Of a DNA stretch of 64,000 bases, positions 1-9,710 are shown in pieces. How positions within the stretch are numbered: position 1 is the first letter of the stretch; each line of letters starts with the position of its first letter. This stretch comes from an uncultured Bacteroidota bacterium (GTDB lineage: Bacteria > Bacteroidota > Bacteroidia > Flavobacteriales > Flavobacteriaceae), in NCBI GenBank assembly GCA_902602415.1, contig CACKQW010000006.1:1-64000 (forward strand), given 5' to 3'. The notes below the pieces were generated by a model, which worked only from the letters and a program-made list of their open reading frames with translations, was not told the DNA's origin and ran no database searches. A program made the position numbers and the translations under genes.

Positions 1-2
1 TT

Positions 3-113
3 CCAACTCTCGAATATATGTCAATTAATCAGAGAAAGAAAAAACTAACACAATTGATTAAAACAGATCTTATAAAAAATGCAATACAAAATAATGAACT
101 TGAAATTTTTTGA
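3..113 (+). CDS. Possible C-terminal end of an upstream gene (partial)
   Basis: An open frame enters from the left edge and stops at 111-113. It encodes a basic, lysine-rich 36-residue tail ending in NNELEIF. It would overlap the start of surA by about 20 bases, as is common in this compact genome. No domain is visible in so short a piece and no function can be given. It could also be chance open frame. Confidence 0.4.
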   Translation, partial: PTLEYMSINQRKKKLTQLIKTDLIKNAIQNNELEIF

Positions 114-1458
114 TTTAACCACTACTTTTTTGTTATTTCTTTTATTCCCTTTTGCTATTGAGGCCCAAGAAAGGGAGAAAATTGATGGAGTAGCGGCTGT
201 AGTTGGAGATTTTTTAATTTTATCATCTGATATCCAAAAACAATACACACAGTTACAAGTTTCTGGTATTTCAATGGATAATATTAATGAGTGTCAGGTT
301 TTTGGAAAACTCTTAGAAGATAAGTTATATCAACATCACGCTATTCAAGATAGTATTGAAGTTGATCAGCAGGAAATAAATTCATTTGTTGATCAACAAA
401 TTAATGCTATAGCAAATCAAATTGGTTCAATGGAAAAATTGTTAGATTACTATAAGAAAGATTCTGAACAAGATTTGAGATCGGAAATGATTGAATTAAA
501 TAGAAGTACTGAGCTTTCCAAGAGAATGCAACAATCAATAATTGATGATATAGAAATAACTCCAGAAGAAGTTAGGCAGTTTTTTAACTCCATCCCAAAA
601 AATGAGAGGCCTGTATTTGGGACTGAGCTCAGGGTATCCCAAATTGTTGTATATCCGAAAGTATCTCAGAATGAAAAAGATAAAGTAATACGTAGACTAG
701 AAGAGTTTAAAGCTGATGTGATTGATAACGGAGCAAGTTTTATTTCTAAAGCTGTTTTATACAGTCAAGATCCTGGTTCAAGAAGTAAGGGTGGTAAATA
801 TTCTATCAATAGAAAAACCTCACAAATGATGCGTGAATTCAATGAAGTTGCATTTTCTTTATCTGAAGGTGAAATTTCAGACCCTTTTGAAACAGAAGCA
901 GGCTACCATATCATTTTTTTGGAAAAAATAAGGGGTCAGGAATACGATGTCAGACATATCTTATTAAGACCTGAAATTAGTAAAAAAGAGATTGATTTGG
1001 CTAAAGAAAGAATTAGTTCAATAAGAGAAAAGATTATTTCTAATGAAATCACATTTTCTGATGCAGCAAGAGAAGCTAGTGATGAAGTTGAAACAAAAAA
1101 TGATGGTGGGTTACTGATTAATCCAGAGACCCAAGATTACAGTTTTGAATTAACTAAAATGGATCCTGAATTATACTCTCAAATTGCAAATTTAAAAGAA
1201 GGAGAGATTAGCCCTGTATTCCAAGACGAAGACAGAATAAATAGAATTAAATTCAAAATTTTAACCGTTTCCAATAGATATGATGAACATGTTGCCGATT
1301 TTTCTAAAGATTATATAAAGATCCAAAAATTAGCACTACAGAATAAACAGTTAAAAGAGATTGAAAATTGGCAAGAAGAAAAAATAAATGACACATATAT
1401 CAAAATAAGTAATGAATTTGAGGATTGTGAGTTTTTTAGTAATTGGTTAAAGAAATAG
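94..1458 (+). CDS. surA: SurA-type periplasmic peptidyl-prolyl isomerase / chaperone
   Basis: This is a periplasmic chaperone for outer-membrane proteins. The ORF track opens at 79, but the ATG at 94 begins a clean signal peptide (MNLKFFDLTTTFLLFLLFPF, cut after EAQ), so I prefer 94 (454 aa). After an N-terminal SurA region (about residues 25-160) there are two parvulin-like segments. The first carries YSQDPGSRSKGGKYSI and the GYHIIFLEKI end. The second starts at VRHILLRP and has a GGLL turn. The length is normal for Bacteroidetes SurA. It is followed 72 bases later by acn on the same strand. The family call is firm; catalytic activity of each parvulin domain is not shown by the sequence. Confidence 0.9.
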   Translation: MNLKFFDLTTTFLLFLLFPFAIEAQEREKIDGVAAVVGDFLILSSDIQKQYTQLQVSGISMDNINECQVFGKLLEDKLYQHHAIQDSIEVDQQEINSFVDQQINAIANQIGSMEKLLDYYKKDSEQDLRSEMIELNRSTELSKRMQQSIIDDIEITPEEVRQFFNSIPKNERPVFGTELRVSQIVVYPKVSQNEKDKVIRRLEEFKADVIDNGASFISKAVLYSQDPGSRSKGGKYSINRKTSQMMREFNEVAFSLSEGEISDPFETEAGYHIIFLEKIRGQEYDVRHILLRPEISKKEIDLAKERISSIREKIISNEITFSDAAREASDEVETKNDGGLLINPETQDYSFELTKMDPELYSQIANLKEGEISPVFQDEDRINRIKFKILTVSNRYDEHVADFSKDYIKIQKLALQNKQLKEIENWQEEKINDTYIKISNEFEDCEFFSNWLKK

Positions 1459-1493
1459 TACTTATATTTTCAATTTTACAAATCAAATTTTTT

Positions 1494-1501
1494 TAATTTT
1501 G
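1494..1501 (+). promoter_or_regulatory. Putative -7 promoter box of acn (TAATTTTG)
   Basis: TAATTTTG matches the Bacteroidetes -7 consensus TAnnTTTG. It lies in the 72-base gap after surA and would give a leader of about 25 bases before the acn ATG. No convincing -33 TTG is visible. Confidence 0.45.
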
Positions 1502-1530
1502 CCTTGTAAAATAATACAAACTCATAATAG

Positions 1531-3789
1531 ATGGCTTTTGATTTTAATGTTATAAAAGAAGTTTATTCAAAAATTGTAAAAAGTGTTGATGAAGCTAAAA
1601 ACCTTATTAATAAGCCACTAACTCTTTCTGAAAAAATTTTATATTCTCACTTGTGGAGTAGCCAAATTACTGAATTCAAAAGATCAATTGATTATGTTGA
1701 TTTTAAACCTGACAGGATAGCTTGTCAAGATGCTACCGCTCAGATGGCTTTGCTTCAGTTTATGCAAGCTGGTAAACCGAAAGTAGCTGTACCCACTACT
1801 GTTCACTGTGATCACCTTATCCAAGCAAAAATCGGAGCAAAAAAAGATTTACAGCAAGCAAATAAAGTTAGTAGTGAAGTATTTGATTTTTTAAAAGATG
1901 TATCGAATAAATATGGCATTGGGTTTTGGAAACCTGGAGCTGGTATCATACATCAAGTAGTTTTAGAAAATTATGCTTTTCCAGGTGGAATGATGATTGG
2001 TACTGATTCACATACAGTAAATGCTGGTGGATTGGGTATGATAGCTATTGGAGTTGGAGGTGCTGATGCTGTTGATGTAATGGCAGGTATGCCTTGGGAA
2101 TTGAAATTTCCCAAGATAATAGGAGTTAAGTTAACAGGTAAATTAAATGGATGGACATCTGCTAAAGATGTTATATTAAAAGTTGCAGGTATTCTCACTG
2201 TTAAAGGTGGTACAGGTTGCATAATCGAATATTTTGGGCCTGGAGCAAAAGCACTTTCTTGCACAGGTAAGGGGACCATATGTAATATGGGAGCAGAGGT
2301 GGGTGCAACGACATCTACCTTTGGATATGACGAATCAATGGAAAGATACCTCAAAGCAACTGGTCGAGCTGATGTTGCTAATGAGGCAAATAAAATAAAA
2401 GAATATTTGACTGCTGATTCAGAAATTTATGATTCTCCTAATAAATATTTTGATCAGGTAATTGAAATTAATCTATCTGATCTAAAACCACATTTAAATG
2501 GTCCTTTTACACCTGATTTAGCTACGCCAGTTTCTGAAATTGGAGATAAAGCAAGAGAGAATGATTGGCCATTGAAAGTTGATTGGGGTCTAATAGGTTC
2601 TTGTACAAATTCTTCTTATGAGGATTTAACTAGAGCTGCATCAATTGCCAAACAGGCTATCGAAAAAAAATTAACCACAAAATCTGATTTTGGAATTAAT
2701 CCCGGTTCTGAACAGGTTAGATATACCGCTGAGAGGGATGGTATTCTTAAAATTTTTGAAGATCTTAATGCTACAATTTTTACTAATGCATGTGGTCCCT
2801 GCATAGGACAGTGGGATCGCAGCGATCTAAAGGGCCAAGAAAAAAATACTATTGTTCATTCATTTAACAGAAATTTTTCAAAAAGAGCTGATGGAAACCC
2901 AAATACCCATGCATTTGTTGGATCACCAGAAATTGTGGCAGCTATTGCCATAGCAGGTAAATTAGATTTTGACCCTACAAAAGATACACTAACAAATGAA
3001 AATGGTGATGAAGTAATGTTAGATCCACCAGTGGGAGTAGAGTTACCATCAAAAGGTTTTGATTGTGAAGATTCCGGATATGTTGAGCCGGAAGAGGATG
3101 GTACTGATGTGAATGTTTCAGTAAATCCAAAATCTGAAAGATTACAATTATTAGACCCCTTTATCCCAATTGGTAGAGAAATCCATGATGCTAGATTACT
3201 TATTAAAGCACATGGAAAATGTACAACAGATCACATATCAATGGCTGGTCCTTGGTTAAGGTATCGAGGCCATTTAGATAATATTTCTAATAATTGTCTA
3301 ATTGGAGCGGTTAATAGTTTTAACATGAAAACCAATTTTATTAAAAATCAACTTTCAGGTGAGTATGGTGGAGTTCCTGATACTCAAAGAGATTATAAAG
3401 CTAATAGCATAAAAACAATTGTTGTTGGAGATCATAATTATGGTGAAGGATCATCTAGAGAACATGCTGCTATGGAGCCAAGACATCTTGGAGTTTGTGC
3501 TGTCATTGTAAAATCTTTTGCTAGAATTCATGAGACGAATTTAAAAAAACAAGGAATGTTAGCGCTTACTTTTCAAAATGAATCTGATTATGACTTAGTT
3601 CAAGAAGACGATTTTATTAGTTTTTTAAACCTAGACAAATTTTCTCCAGGAAAACAAATAAATATTGAATTAAAGCACGCTGATGGAACTTCTAATATTG
3701 TTAAGTTAAATCATTCTTACAATGAATCACAAATTAAGTGGTATGATGAGGGTTCAGCGTTAAATCTTATCAAAAAAGAAAATTTATAG
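1531..3789 (+). CDS. acn: Aconitate hydratase
   Basis: Interconverts citrate and isocitrate in the TCA cycle using a [4Fe-4S] cluster in the cytosol. At 752 aa it resembles the mitochondrial/AcnA type found in Bacteroidetes. The three expected cluster cysteines are present: Cys358 in [12 protein letters not shown], and Cys421 and Cys424 in [10 protein letters not shown]. The substrate loop [14 protein letters not shown] and the swivelling C-terminal domain with [15 protein letters not shown] are also intact. Its stop overlaps the stop of the convergent crtY by 6 bases. icd, for the next oxidative step, is at 31-34 kb, so the two TCA genes are not clustered. Confidence 0.97.
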   Translation: MAFDFNVIKEVYSKIVKSVDEAKNLINKPLTLSEKILYSHLWSSQITEFKRSIDYVDFKPDRIACQDATAQMALLQFMQAGKPKVAVPTTVHCDHLIQAKIGAKKDLQQANKVSSEVFDFLKDVSNKYGIGFWKPGAGIIHQVVLENYAFPGGMMIGTDSHTVNAGGLGMIAIGVGGADAVDVMAGMPWELKFPKIIGVKLTGKLNGWTSAKDVILKVAGILTVKGGTGCIIEYFGPGAKALSCTGKGTICNMGAEVGATTSTFGYDESMERYLKATGRADVANEANKIKEYLTADSEIYDSPNKYFDQVIEINLSDLKPHLNGPFTPDLATPVSEIGDKARENDWPLKVDWGLIGSCTNSSYEDLTRAASIAKQAIEKKLTTKSDFGINPGSEQVRYTAERDGILKIFEDLNATIFTNACGPCIGQWDRSDLKGQEKNTIVHSFNRNFSKRADGNPNTHAFVGSPEIVAAIAIAGKLDFDPTKDTLTNENGDEVMLDPPVGVELPSKGFDCEDSGYVEPEEDGTDVNVSVNPKSERLQLLDPFIPIGREIHDARLLIKAHGKCTTDHISMAGPWLRYRGHLDNISNNCLIGAVNSFNMKTNFIKNQLSGEYGGVPDTQRDYKANSIKTIVVGDHNYGEGSSREHAAMEPRHLGVCAVIVKSFARIHETNLKKQGMLALTFQNESDYDLVQEDDFISFLNLDKFSPGKQINIELKHADGTSNIVKLNHSYNESQIKWYDEGSALNLIKKENL

Positions 3790-4944
3790 AGCTTTTTTAA
3801 AGAAGCTTTTGAAAAAAATTAAAATAAAGTGTACTGATCGCATAGAGAAGGTGATTTTTAAGATATCAAATATTGTACTCTCTTCATCTAAAAATCTTAA
3901 TATTTTCTTTGTAGAATTTCTTTTTATCATTCTGTAGAATATAGTTTCCCCTCTGTTATTATATTTAGAGAGTACACCTAAAAGAATTTTATCTAAAAAA
4001 TAGTACCTTTTTTTTCTAACTATTCGCAAATCTTTTTGCTTCTTTATATTGTCAACAATTTTTAAAGAATTTTTTTCGCAATTTTTAAAAGAATAACCTG
4101 TTGAAGCCTTTACCCAACCACCTGCCGTTCCGATTTTGGTAATATTTTTAGTCGAGTTTTTGTAAAAAGGATACGTAGTCATTGGGATCGTACCATATTC
4201 GGTTTTTTTAATAATATAGTTTGTGTCACCGTAATACTTTTTTAAATACTCTTTAATGTATTTCTCATACACTTTTTTATCGCATTCATTTTTAGAAAAA
4301 TAAGTATGCTCGATCAAAGCCTCATCTTTTTTGAAGGGCAAAACATATGTAAATGCTGTACTTTTTTCATCCCTAATCCTATAGTCCATGAATACAAATG
4401 AATTTTTGTCAAATTTTTTTTTATTTGTTTTAATCACCCATCCAACAAAATGTTGTTTTAGAAATGTGTGGTATCTAATTTCATTAAATAAGTTTTTAGT
4501 TAACCTGGAATCAAAAACATGTTTAGCAAAATAATTTTTTTTATTTCCTACTACAACAACTCTTTTCTTTTCATCTCTAATATTTAGAATTGTGTCCTTG
4601 ATAAATTTAATATTCCTATGCTTTTTAATACTTTTATGTACATGCTTTTTGAACTTGAGTGAGCTTAAGGTTTTATATTGGTAATTTGAAAAATCCATTT
4701 GAATTTTTCCAAGTTTAGAAAAAAATCTCCCTTTTTTCCATTTATTTTTTAGAATAGAATCCCAATTTCCATTTCCACATTCCCAGAAAGAGAAGTAATT
4801 ATCTTTTTTTTTGGATTCACCTTTATCTAAGATTAAAATAGAGTGATTATGAAAATATTCATCTTTTGAAAAAAAATAAGATAAATGAAGTCCGGAGAGA
4901 CCACCGCCAACAATGATAAAATCAAATAAATTATCGGTTTTTAT
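3784..4944 (-). CDS. crtY: Lycopene beta-cyclase, probable non-AUG (AUA) start
   Basis: Cyclises lycopene to beta-carotene. The ORF track starts at an internal ATG (4698), but the frame is open upstream to a stop at 4975-4977. That upstream part encodes the essential FAD/NAD Rossmann motif [18 protein letters not shown], followed by ILILDKGE and NYFSFWE. No ATG, GTG or TTG exists in frame between that stop and 4698. The best start is ATA at 4942-4944, giving (M)KTDNLFDF in front of the Rossmann strand, 386 aa, the usual family length. ATT at 4971 is an alternative. [15 protein letters not shown], a conserved cyclase segment, lies in the middle. Last gene of the crtI-B-Z-Y operon, 10 bases after crtZ. 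Confidence 0.88.
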   Translation of the reverse strand: MKTDNLFDFIIVGGGLSGLHLSYFFSKDEYFHNHSILILDKGESKKKDNYFSFWECGNGNWDSILKNKWKKGRFFSKLGKIQMDFSNYQYKTLSSLKFKKHVHKSIKKHRNIKFIKDTILNIRDEKKRVVVVGNKKNYFAKHVFDSRLTKNLFNEIRYHTFLKQHFVGWVIKTNKKKFDKNSFVFMDYRIRDEKSTAFTYVLPFKKDEALIEHTYFSKNECDKKVYEKYIKEYLKKYYGDTNYIIKKTEYGTIPMTTYPFYKNSTKNITKIGTAGGWVKASTGYSFKNCEKNSLKIVDNIKKQKDLRIVRKKRYYFLDKILLGVLSKYNNRGETIFYRMIKRNSTKKILRFLDEESTIFDILKITFSMRSVHFILIFFKSFFKKAL

Positions 4945-4954
4945 TTTTTTTAGA

Positions 4955-5410
4955 TTACTTATTTCTAAAATACTTTAATGGTGGAAATAACATCCCAAAG
5001 CTTTCACCACCATCTTTTTTTACATTTGCATGATGAATTTTGTGTGCTTTACGAACTCCTTTAGCATACCAATTATTTGCTTTTCGAAGGAATTTAAAAC
5101 GTTGATGAATAAAAATATCGTGAACTATAAAATATGTTAGTCCATAAGCCATAATTCCAAAACCAATTGCAAATCCAAACTTAAAACCAAGCTCAACTTG
5201 TGAATAAAAAAATCCCATACTGACCAAGGCATACATAACAAAGAATAAATCATTTCTTTCCCACCAGGAGGTTTTGAGGTTTTGGTTGTGATGATCTTTA
5301 TGCAAAGACCATAAAAAACCGTGCATAATGTACTTATGAGAAAACCAGGCCATAAATTCCATAAATAGAAAAGTTGATATAAATACAATTGCTATTTTGA
5401 CTGCTTCCAT
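4955..5410 (-). CDS. crtZ: Beta-carotene hydroxylase (fatty-acid hydroxylase superfamily)
   Basis: Membrane di-iron enzyme that adds 3-hydroxyl groups to beta-carotene, giving zeaxanthin. The 151-aa protein has the histidine clusters of the family: HKYIMHG, HKDHH, VHDIFIHQR and HKIHHANVKKDGGESFG. Hydrophobic segments sit at the N-terminus and in the middle. Its ATG directly follows the crtB stop with no spacer, so the two are translationally linked. With crtY behind it, the end product of this operon is probably zeaxanthin. No ketolase, blh dioxygenase or rhodopsin gene is present nearby. Confidence 0.93.
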   Translation of the reverse strand: MEAVKIAIVFISTFLFMEFMAWFSHKYIMHGFLWSLHKDHHNQNLKTSWWERNDLFFVMYALVSMGFFYSQVELGFKFGFAIGFGIMAYGLTYFIVHDIFIHQRFKFLRKANNWYAKGVRKAHKIHHANVKKDGGESFGMLFPPLKYFRNK

Positions 5411-6250
5411 TTATAAAAGATTTAGTTGATATTTAACATAGCTTCTGGTTAAAAGTTCAAGTTTCTTCAAGTTGGGTACTCTTATCCTTTTATTAATAAT
5501 TTCAGTAGCTGGAGTTTTTTTTAGTTTTTTTAATAATTGGTTATAATATCTATAAGCAATAAATACACCAAACTTAGCTACAATAGGTAATTCTTTGATA
5601 CCTTGTAATCCAAGTTTAAAATCATCTTCAATTTCGTTAATAATAGTATTTTTTTCTAACTCACTTAAATTATTAAATTGGGTATTTGGAAAATATGATC
5701 TTTTTAGATTCTCTTGATCAGCTTTAATATCCCTTAAAAAATTTACTTTTTGAAAAGCTGAACCGAGTTTCATTGCATTTATTTTAAGTTTTTGAAATTG
5801 TTTTTCATTTCCTTGAACAAAAACCTTTAAACACATTAAACCAACAACATCTGCTGAGCCATAAATGTATTCTTTATATTCTTTTACAGTTGAATATTTT
5901 TTCTTTTTTAAATCCATTCTCATACTTTTCATAAAGGAATCAACTAATTCTCTATCAATAGAATATTTGTGATAGGTGTGTTGAAATGAATTGAGAATTG
6001 GATTAAGACTAATTTTATTTAACAAAGCCTTATCAAGATCTTCAGCAAAGGAATTAAATAACTCAGATTTGTTAAAATTATGAAAGGAATCAACAATTTC
6101 ATCAGCAAATCTGACAAAACCATATATATTGTAGATGTCCTTTCTTATAGATTTTGACAATAGTTTGGTAGCCATAGAAAAGGACGTGCTGTAGGTTTTC
6201 GTAACTCTTTCACTACACTCATATGAAATCTTATCAAATATTTCTTTCAT
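5411..6250 (-). CDS. crtB: Phytoene synthase
   Basis: Condenses two geranylgeranyl diphosphates to phytoene, the first committed carotenoid step. The 279-aa trans-isoprenyl diphosphate synthase fold carries both Mg-binding aspartate motifs: DEIVD at residues 50-54 and FLRDIKAD with Asp174 and Asp178. SADVVGLMCLKVF is the typical segment between them. It lies 40 bases after crtI. No crtE (GGPP synthase) is in the window, so the substrate must come from a gene elsewhere. Confidence 0.95.
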   Translation of the reverse strand: MKEIFDKISYECSERVTKTYSTSFSMATKLLSKSIRKDIYNIYGFVRFADEIVDSFHNFNKSELFNSFAEDLDKALLNKISLNPILNSFQHTYHKYSIDRELVDSFMKSMRMDLKKKKYSTVKEYKEYIYGSADVVGLMCLKVFVQGNEKQFQKLKINAMKLGSAFQKVNFLRDIKADQENLKRSYFPNTQFNNLSELEKNTIINEIEDDFKLGLQGIKELPIVAKFGVFIAYRYYNQLLKKLKKTPATEIINKRIRVPNLKKLELLTRSYVKYQLNLL

Positions 6251-6290
6251 TTGTATGAACTATATATCACAATTTACAAAAATAAAATAT

Positions 6291-7751
6291 CTATTTACTA
6301 TTAACTAAACCAGCCACAAGTTCCCCAGAAACAATTGCAGGAGGCACACCTGGACCAGGAACAGTCAATTGACCGCAAAAATACAAGTTTTGTACCAATT
6401 TACTCTTTATTTTAGGTCTTAAAAAGGCTGTTTGCATCAAAGTATTTGCAAGTCCATATGCATTTCCACCATAAGAATTATACTCTTTCTTGAAATCATT
6501 AACACAAAAACTTTTTTTATAAATTACTGAGTCCTTTAATTTTTGTCCAGTATACAATTCCATTTTTTTTATTATAAAATCAAAATATTTTTTTCTGATT
6601 TCATCAGTGTCAGTAAGGTTGATTGCAATTGGAATTAAGAAAAATCCATTTTCACAACCCTTAGGTGCTGTTTTAGGATTTGTTTTTGATGTGAAATTTG
6701 CGTAAAACAAAGGATCAGTAGGCCATACAGGTTTATCATAAATTTCTTTGGCATGTGCTTCAAAATCAGTATCAAAAATAAGGTTATGGTGTTTTACATT
6801 TTTCAATTTTTTGTTAAAACCGACATAAAAAAGTAAGGATGATGGTGCAAAGGTTCGTTTTTCCCAATATTTTGGTTTGTATTGACGATACTTTTTTTCA
6901 AGTAGGGATTCTGTATGGCTATAATCAGCTCCTGAAATAAGAACATCACAGATGAATTCTTTTTCATTGACTAAAAGTTTTTCTACTTTTTTATTTTTAA
7001 CAATAATCTTATTTACTGTTTGATTAGTTAAATATTTCACTCCCATGCTTCTACCAAGTTTAACCATTGCTTTCACTAAATCATGAAATCCATTTTTAGA
7101 TTGAAAGGTTCCTAAACCGAAATCGGCAAAGTTCATAAAGTTGTAGAAAGAGGGAGTGTTAGATGCTTTAGCACCTAAAAATAAAACTGGAAACTCTAAT
7201 ACTGATCTGAGCCTGGGATCTTTGAAATCTTTTCTGACATCTTTCTTAATATTTGATAAGAAAAACCGGATTTTTTTAATTGTTTTTAATGAAACTAATT
7301 CCAAAGGAGACTTTCCTGGCATCTTGTAAAGCATGTCCTCAACTCCTAGTTTATAATTTTCCTCAGCAATTTTTAAATATCGTTTTAATTTTTTTCCAGA
7401 GCCCTTTTCAATTTTTTCAAACTCTTCGCAAATTTTATTTGGATTATTTGCTATGTCTATAAAACTATTTTTTCCAAATATAACTCTGTATGCAGGATTT
7501 AATTTTTTTAGCTTGTAATAATCGGATACTTTCTTTCCAAAATCATTAAAAAATTTTTCAAATACCCCAGGCATCCAATACCAACTAGGGCCCATATCAA
7601 AGCTAAATCCATCTTCCTCAAATTGTCGAGCTCTGCCACCCAATGAGTTATTTTTTTCAAAAACTGTTACGTTATTTCCTTTGCTAGCTAAATAGCAAGC
7701 TGCTGACAGAGATGAAAATCCAGAACCAATAATAAAAATATTCTTTTTCAT
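6291..7751 (-). CDS. crtI: Phytoene desaturase
   Basis: FAD-dependent four-step desaturase that converts phytoene to lycopene at the membrane. The 486-aa protein opens with the dinucleotide-binding motif IFIIGSGFSSLSAACYLASKG and ends with the CrtI family signature LYFCGQLTVPGPGVPPAIVSG. It is the first crt gene, starting only 14 bases after the 3' end of tRNA-Leu. No promoter box is seen in that gap, so the crt operon may be read through from the araC/tRNA transcript. Confidence 0.96.
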   Translation of the reverse strand: MKKNIFIIGSGFSSLSAACYLASKGNNVTVFEKNNSLGGRARQFEEDGFSFDMGPSWYWMPGVFEKFFNDFGKKVSDYYKLKKLNPAYRVIFGKNSFIDIANNPNKICEEFEKIEKGSGKKLKRYLKIAEENYKLGVEDMLYKMPGKSPLELVSLKTIKKIRFFLSNIKKDVRKDFKDPRLRSVLEFPVLFLGAKASNTPSFYNFMNFADFGLGTFQSKNGFHDLVKAMVKLGRSMGVKYLTNQTVNKIIVKNKKVEKLLVNEKEFICDVLISGADYSHTESLLEKKYRQYKPKYWEKRTFAPSSLLFYVGFNKKLKNVKHHNLIFDTDFEAHAKEIYDKPVWPTDPLFYANFTSKTNPKTAPKGCENGFFLIPIAINLTDTDEIRKKYFDFIIKKMELYTGQKLKDSVIYKKSFCVNDFKKEYNSYGGNAYGLANTLMQTAFLRPKIKSKLVQNLYFCGQLTVPGPGVPPAIVSGELVAGLVNSK

Positions 7752-7765
7752 TTATTTCAATATTG

Positions 7766-7850
7766 TGCGCACGAGAAGACTCGAACTTCCACAACCAATT
7801 TGGTTATTAGGCCCTCAACCTAACGCGTCTACCAATTCCGCCACGTGCGC
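7766..7850 (-). tRNA. tRNA-Leu (anticodon GAG)
   Basis: On the minus strand the 85-nt sequence folds as a class II tRNA. It has acceptor GCGCACG/CGTGCGC with discriminator A, a D-arm around GAATTGGTAGAC, anticodon stem TTAGG/CCTAA with loop TTGAGGG (anticodon GAG), a long variable arm AACCA/TGGTT, and a T-loop TTCGAGT. CCA is not encoded. Its first base (7850) is also the last base of the upstream AraC gene's TAG stop codon. Confidence 0.97.
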
Positions 7851-8725
7851 TAATTAAGATTTTTACTGTATGTTTTAGGCGTTACACCATATTTATTTTT
7901 AAATGCCGCTATAAAGTGGCTAGCAGTACTATACCCAAGTTTAATACTTACTTCATTAACATTTTTTTTTCTTTCAGAAAGAAGTTTTTTGGCTAATTCC
8001 ATTTTATGATCTAGTAAAAATTGATATACAGTTTTACCATATATTTTTTTAAAGCCTTCCTTTAATTTTTTTAGGCTTAGGTTAATTTCTTTAGATAAAT
8101 TTAAGAGAGTAGGAGGGTTTAACAAATTTTTCAGAGCGATTTCTTTTGCCATTTTAATTTTATTGAAATTTTCTTCATTTGTCAAAAAGGGACATTTTTC
8201 AATATTGGTATCTCTACTACTGTCATAAATGTAACTAAATAGCTCATAGGTTTTCGCTTTTAGATACAAGTTGTTTTTTGCAATATTTTTACCAAAAGAC
8301 AGGAAAAGATCATTCAACGTGATAAAGACTGGGTTTGAAATCTTTTCTTGAGCATAATACTTTTTATTAATATTTTCATCTTTAAGAAATTGAATATCAT
8401 TTTCTTCAGAAAATAAATTATGAAATTTTTTTATTGAAATAATAATTGAAAGGATCTTTGTTTGTGGACTATTTTCGGCATTGATTGGAAGTTCTTTATC
8501 CGGATTATACAATACTATGTAATTTCCCTTTGTAACATTTAAACTATATGCTCCTTTGTTATAATGAAAATTTATTTCACCATTTAAAACAAAATGAAAC
8601 TGAATTTTTTCACAAGAAACACTTCTGTCAAAGAATATATTTTTTTTTAAATTATTTTCAGATTTTAATAAAGTAATGCCTCCACTTGTGGTGCATTCAA
8701 AGAAATTAGTATTATTAGAGGGCAT
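7850..8725 (-). CDS. AraC-family transcriptional regulator (PchR-like)
   Basis: DNA-binding regulator of 291 aa. The last ~100 residues form the paired helix-turn-helix of AraC proteins, with NEVSIKLGYSTASHFIAAFK and GVTPKTYSKN as the typical second helix and end. The N-terminal ~180 residues are a cupin-like sensing part (FHFVLNGEINFHYNKG). Its place next to a secreted DUF6607-like protein and close to iron/haem uptake genes suggests iron- or haem-responsive control, as with PchR-type regulators of siderophore loci; this is inference. The stop codon shares one base with the following tRNA-Leu. Confidence 0.88.
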   Translation of the reverse strand: MPSNNTNFFECTTSGGITLLKSENNLKKNIFFDRSVSCEKIQFHFVLNGEINFHYNKGAYSLNVTKGNYIVLYNPDKELPINAENSPQTKILSIIISIKKFHNLFSEENDIQFLKDENINKKYYAQEKISNPVFITLNDLFLSFGKNIAKNNLYLKAKTYELFSYIYDSSRDTNIEKCPFLTNEENFNKIKMAKEIALKNLLNPPTLLNLSKEINLSLKKLKEGFKKIYGKTVYQFLLDHKMELAKKLLSERKKNVNEVSIKLGYSTASHFIAAFKNKYGVTPKTYSKNLN

Positions 8726-8728
8726 TTA

Positions 8729-9637
8729 TTATTTTGATAAAAACTGATCAATAATTAAACCAATTTCTTTTTCATCAGTCAGTTCATCATCAAACATATA
8801 GGAGAATAGTGGTTTATCATCAATAGTTTTTTTCAAGGATATTTTTTCATTTTTTTCATAAATATAATTCCATATACTTCTTACTTTCGACCACTTTTCA
8901 TAATTAGCATCCCACCATGCAATCGCAACTGCACATTTCGAGTCATCTACTCTTGTATATTTGTTAAACCCTTTTTCTTCTGCTAAAATTATCTCTTCAG
9001 ATGTTGTTTTTTTTATTACTTTCTTGTTGTCTTGGTCATGGATCCAACCATTTGAAACTATTTCATGTCTGTTCCCACGTATCATTATATCATAGTCGTC
9101 TCTTTTAGTATATTCTCTTCTTGGTAGGGGTGCGTGAGAAGTATTTTCCCAATAACTTTTTCCGTCAACATGCACCCATGATGATGATCCAAAATATCTG
9201 GGACTATCATCTACCTGAAAAACTTCCTGTGTCCATTGGCCATTTACATCTTTTTTGTCTTTGCTATAAGGTTTCCATGTATTTTTCCCATCATATGCAT
9301 AAAAATCTTGATTTTCATAAATCCAGTCTTGTCTCCAATGTTTAATTACATTGTCTTTCATTACGAGTAGATGTTGAATGGAGATATGATCTTTTTCATC
9401 TTTAATTAATTTTGCATATTCAAGAGCCTTGGATTTATAATTCTTAGATTTTTTATATAAAGAATCACCAGAGTGCGAGAATGTTTCCGCAAAATTGAAT
9501 TCTATTTCAAAACATCCACACATTTTTTTAATTGACTCAATATCTTTCTTTTTTTGTCCATGTACAGAAAATATTGAGAAAAATATTAAAAAAAATAATA
9601 TTTGTTTGACCGTTAATTTCAGGGCATTATTTTGCAT
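8729..9637 (-). CDS. Secreted DUF6607-like protein
   Basis: A 302-aa exported protein with a signal peptide (hydrophobic ILFFLIFFSIFSVHG, then QKKK). The mature part has the features I associate with the DUF6607 family: CGCFEIEFNFAETF near the start, W-rich middle segments such as KHWRQDWIYENQ and a YTKRDDYDIM segment. Two adjacent cysteines (MCGCF) are conspicuous. Function is unknown. It is 3 bases upstream of the AraC gene and diverges from the iron ABC importer, so a role around haem or iron handling is plausible but only inferred. The family name is from memory, not a search. Confidence 0.7.
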   Translation of the reverse strand: MQNNALKLTVKQILFFLIFFSIFSVHGQKKKDIESIKKMCGCFEIEFNFAETFSHSGDSLYKKSKNYKSKALEYAKLIKDEKDHISIQHLLVMKDNVIKHWRQDWIYENQDFYAYDGKNTWKPYSKDKKDVNGQWTQEVFQVDDSPRYFGSSSWVHVDGKSYWENTSHAPLPRREYTKRDDYDIMIRGNRHEIVSNGWIHDQDNKKVIKKTTSEEIILAEEKGFNKYTRVDDSKCAVAIAWWDANYEKWSKVRSIWNYIYEKNEKISLKKTIDDKPLFSYMFDDELTDEKEIGLIIDQFLSK

Positions 9638-9666
9638 AATTATGATGGTTTAATTTAAACAAGTTT

Positions 9667-9674
9667 CAAATATA
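9667..9674 (-). promoter_or_regulatory. Putative -7 box of the DUF6607/araC transcript (TATATTTG)
   Basis: On the minus strand TATATTTGAAACTT precedes the DUF6607 start by about 30 bases. The same extended sequence occurs before icd (33676-33683). It lies in the short divergent gap shared with the iron ABC operon. No clear -33 element is seen. Confidence 0.5.
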
Positions 9675-9710
9675 ATAATTATCTTGCAATTTAGAATAAC
9701 TCTAAATAAC

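Noticed and set aside
1971-2354. 127-aa minus-strand ORF
   Set aside because: It lies wholly inside acn, in antisense, with low-complexity Pro/Ile composition; a shadow ORF.
3784-4698. crtY as a truncated 304-aa gene or frameshifted pseudogene
   Set aside because: The frame is continuous upstream to 4974 and encodes the missing Rossmann domain; only a standard start codon is lacking.
7766-7850. tRNA-Leu as an attachment site of an integrated element
   Set aside because: No integrase, no repeated tRNA 3' end nearby, and both flanks are ordinary metabolic or uptake genes.
3784-9637. Proteorhodopsin/retinal (blh) locus
   Set aside because: Carotenoid genes often neighbour rhodopsin in marine flavobacteria, but no seven-helix rhodopsin and no blh dioxygenase is encoded here; the product is more likely zeaxanthin.
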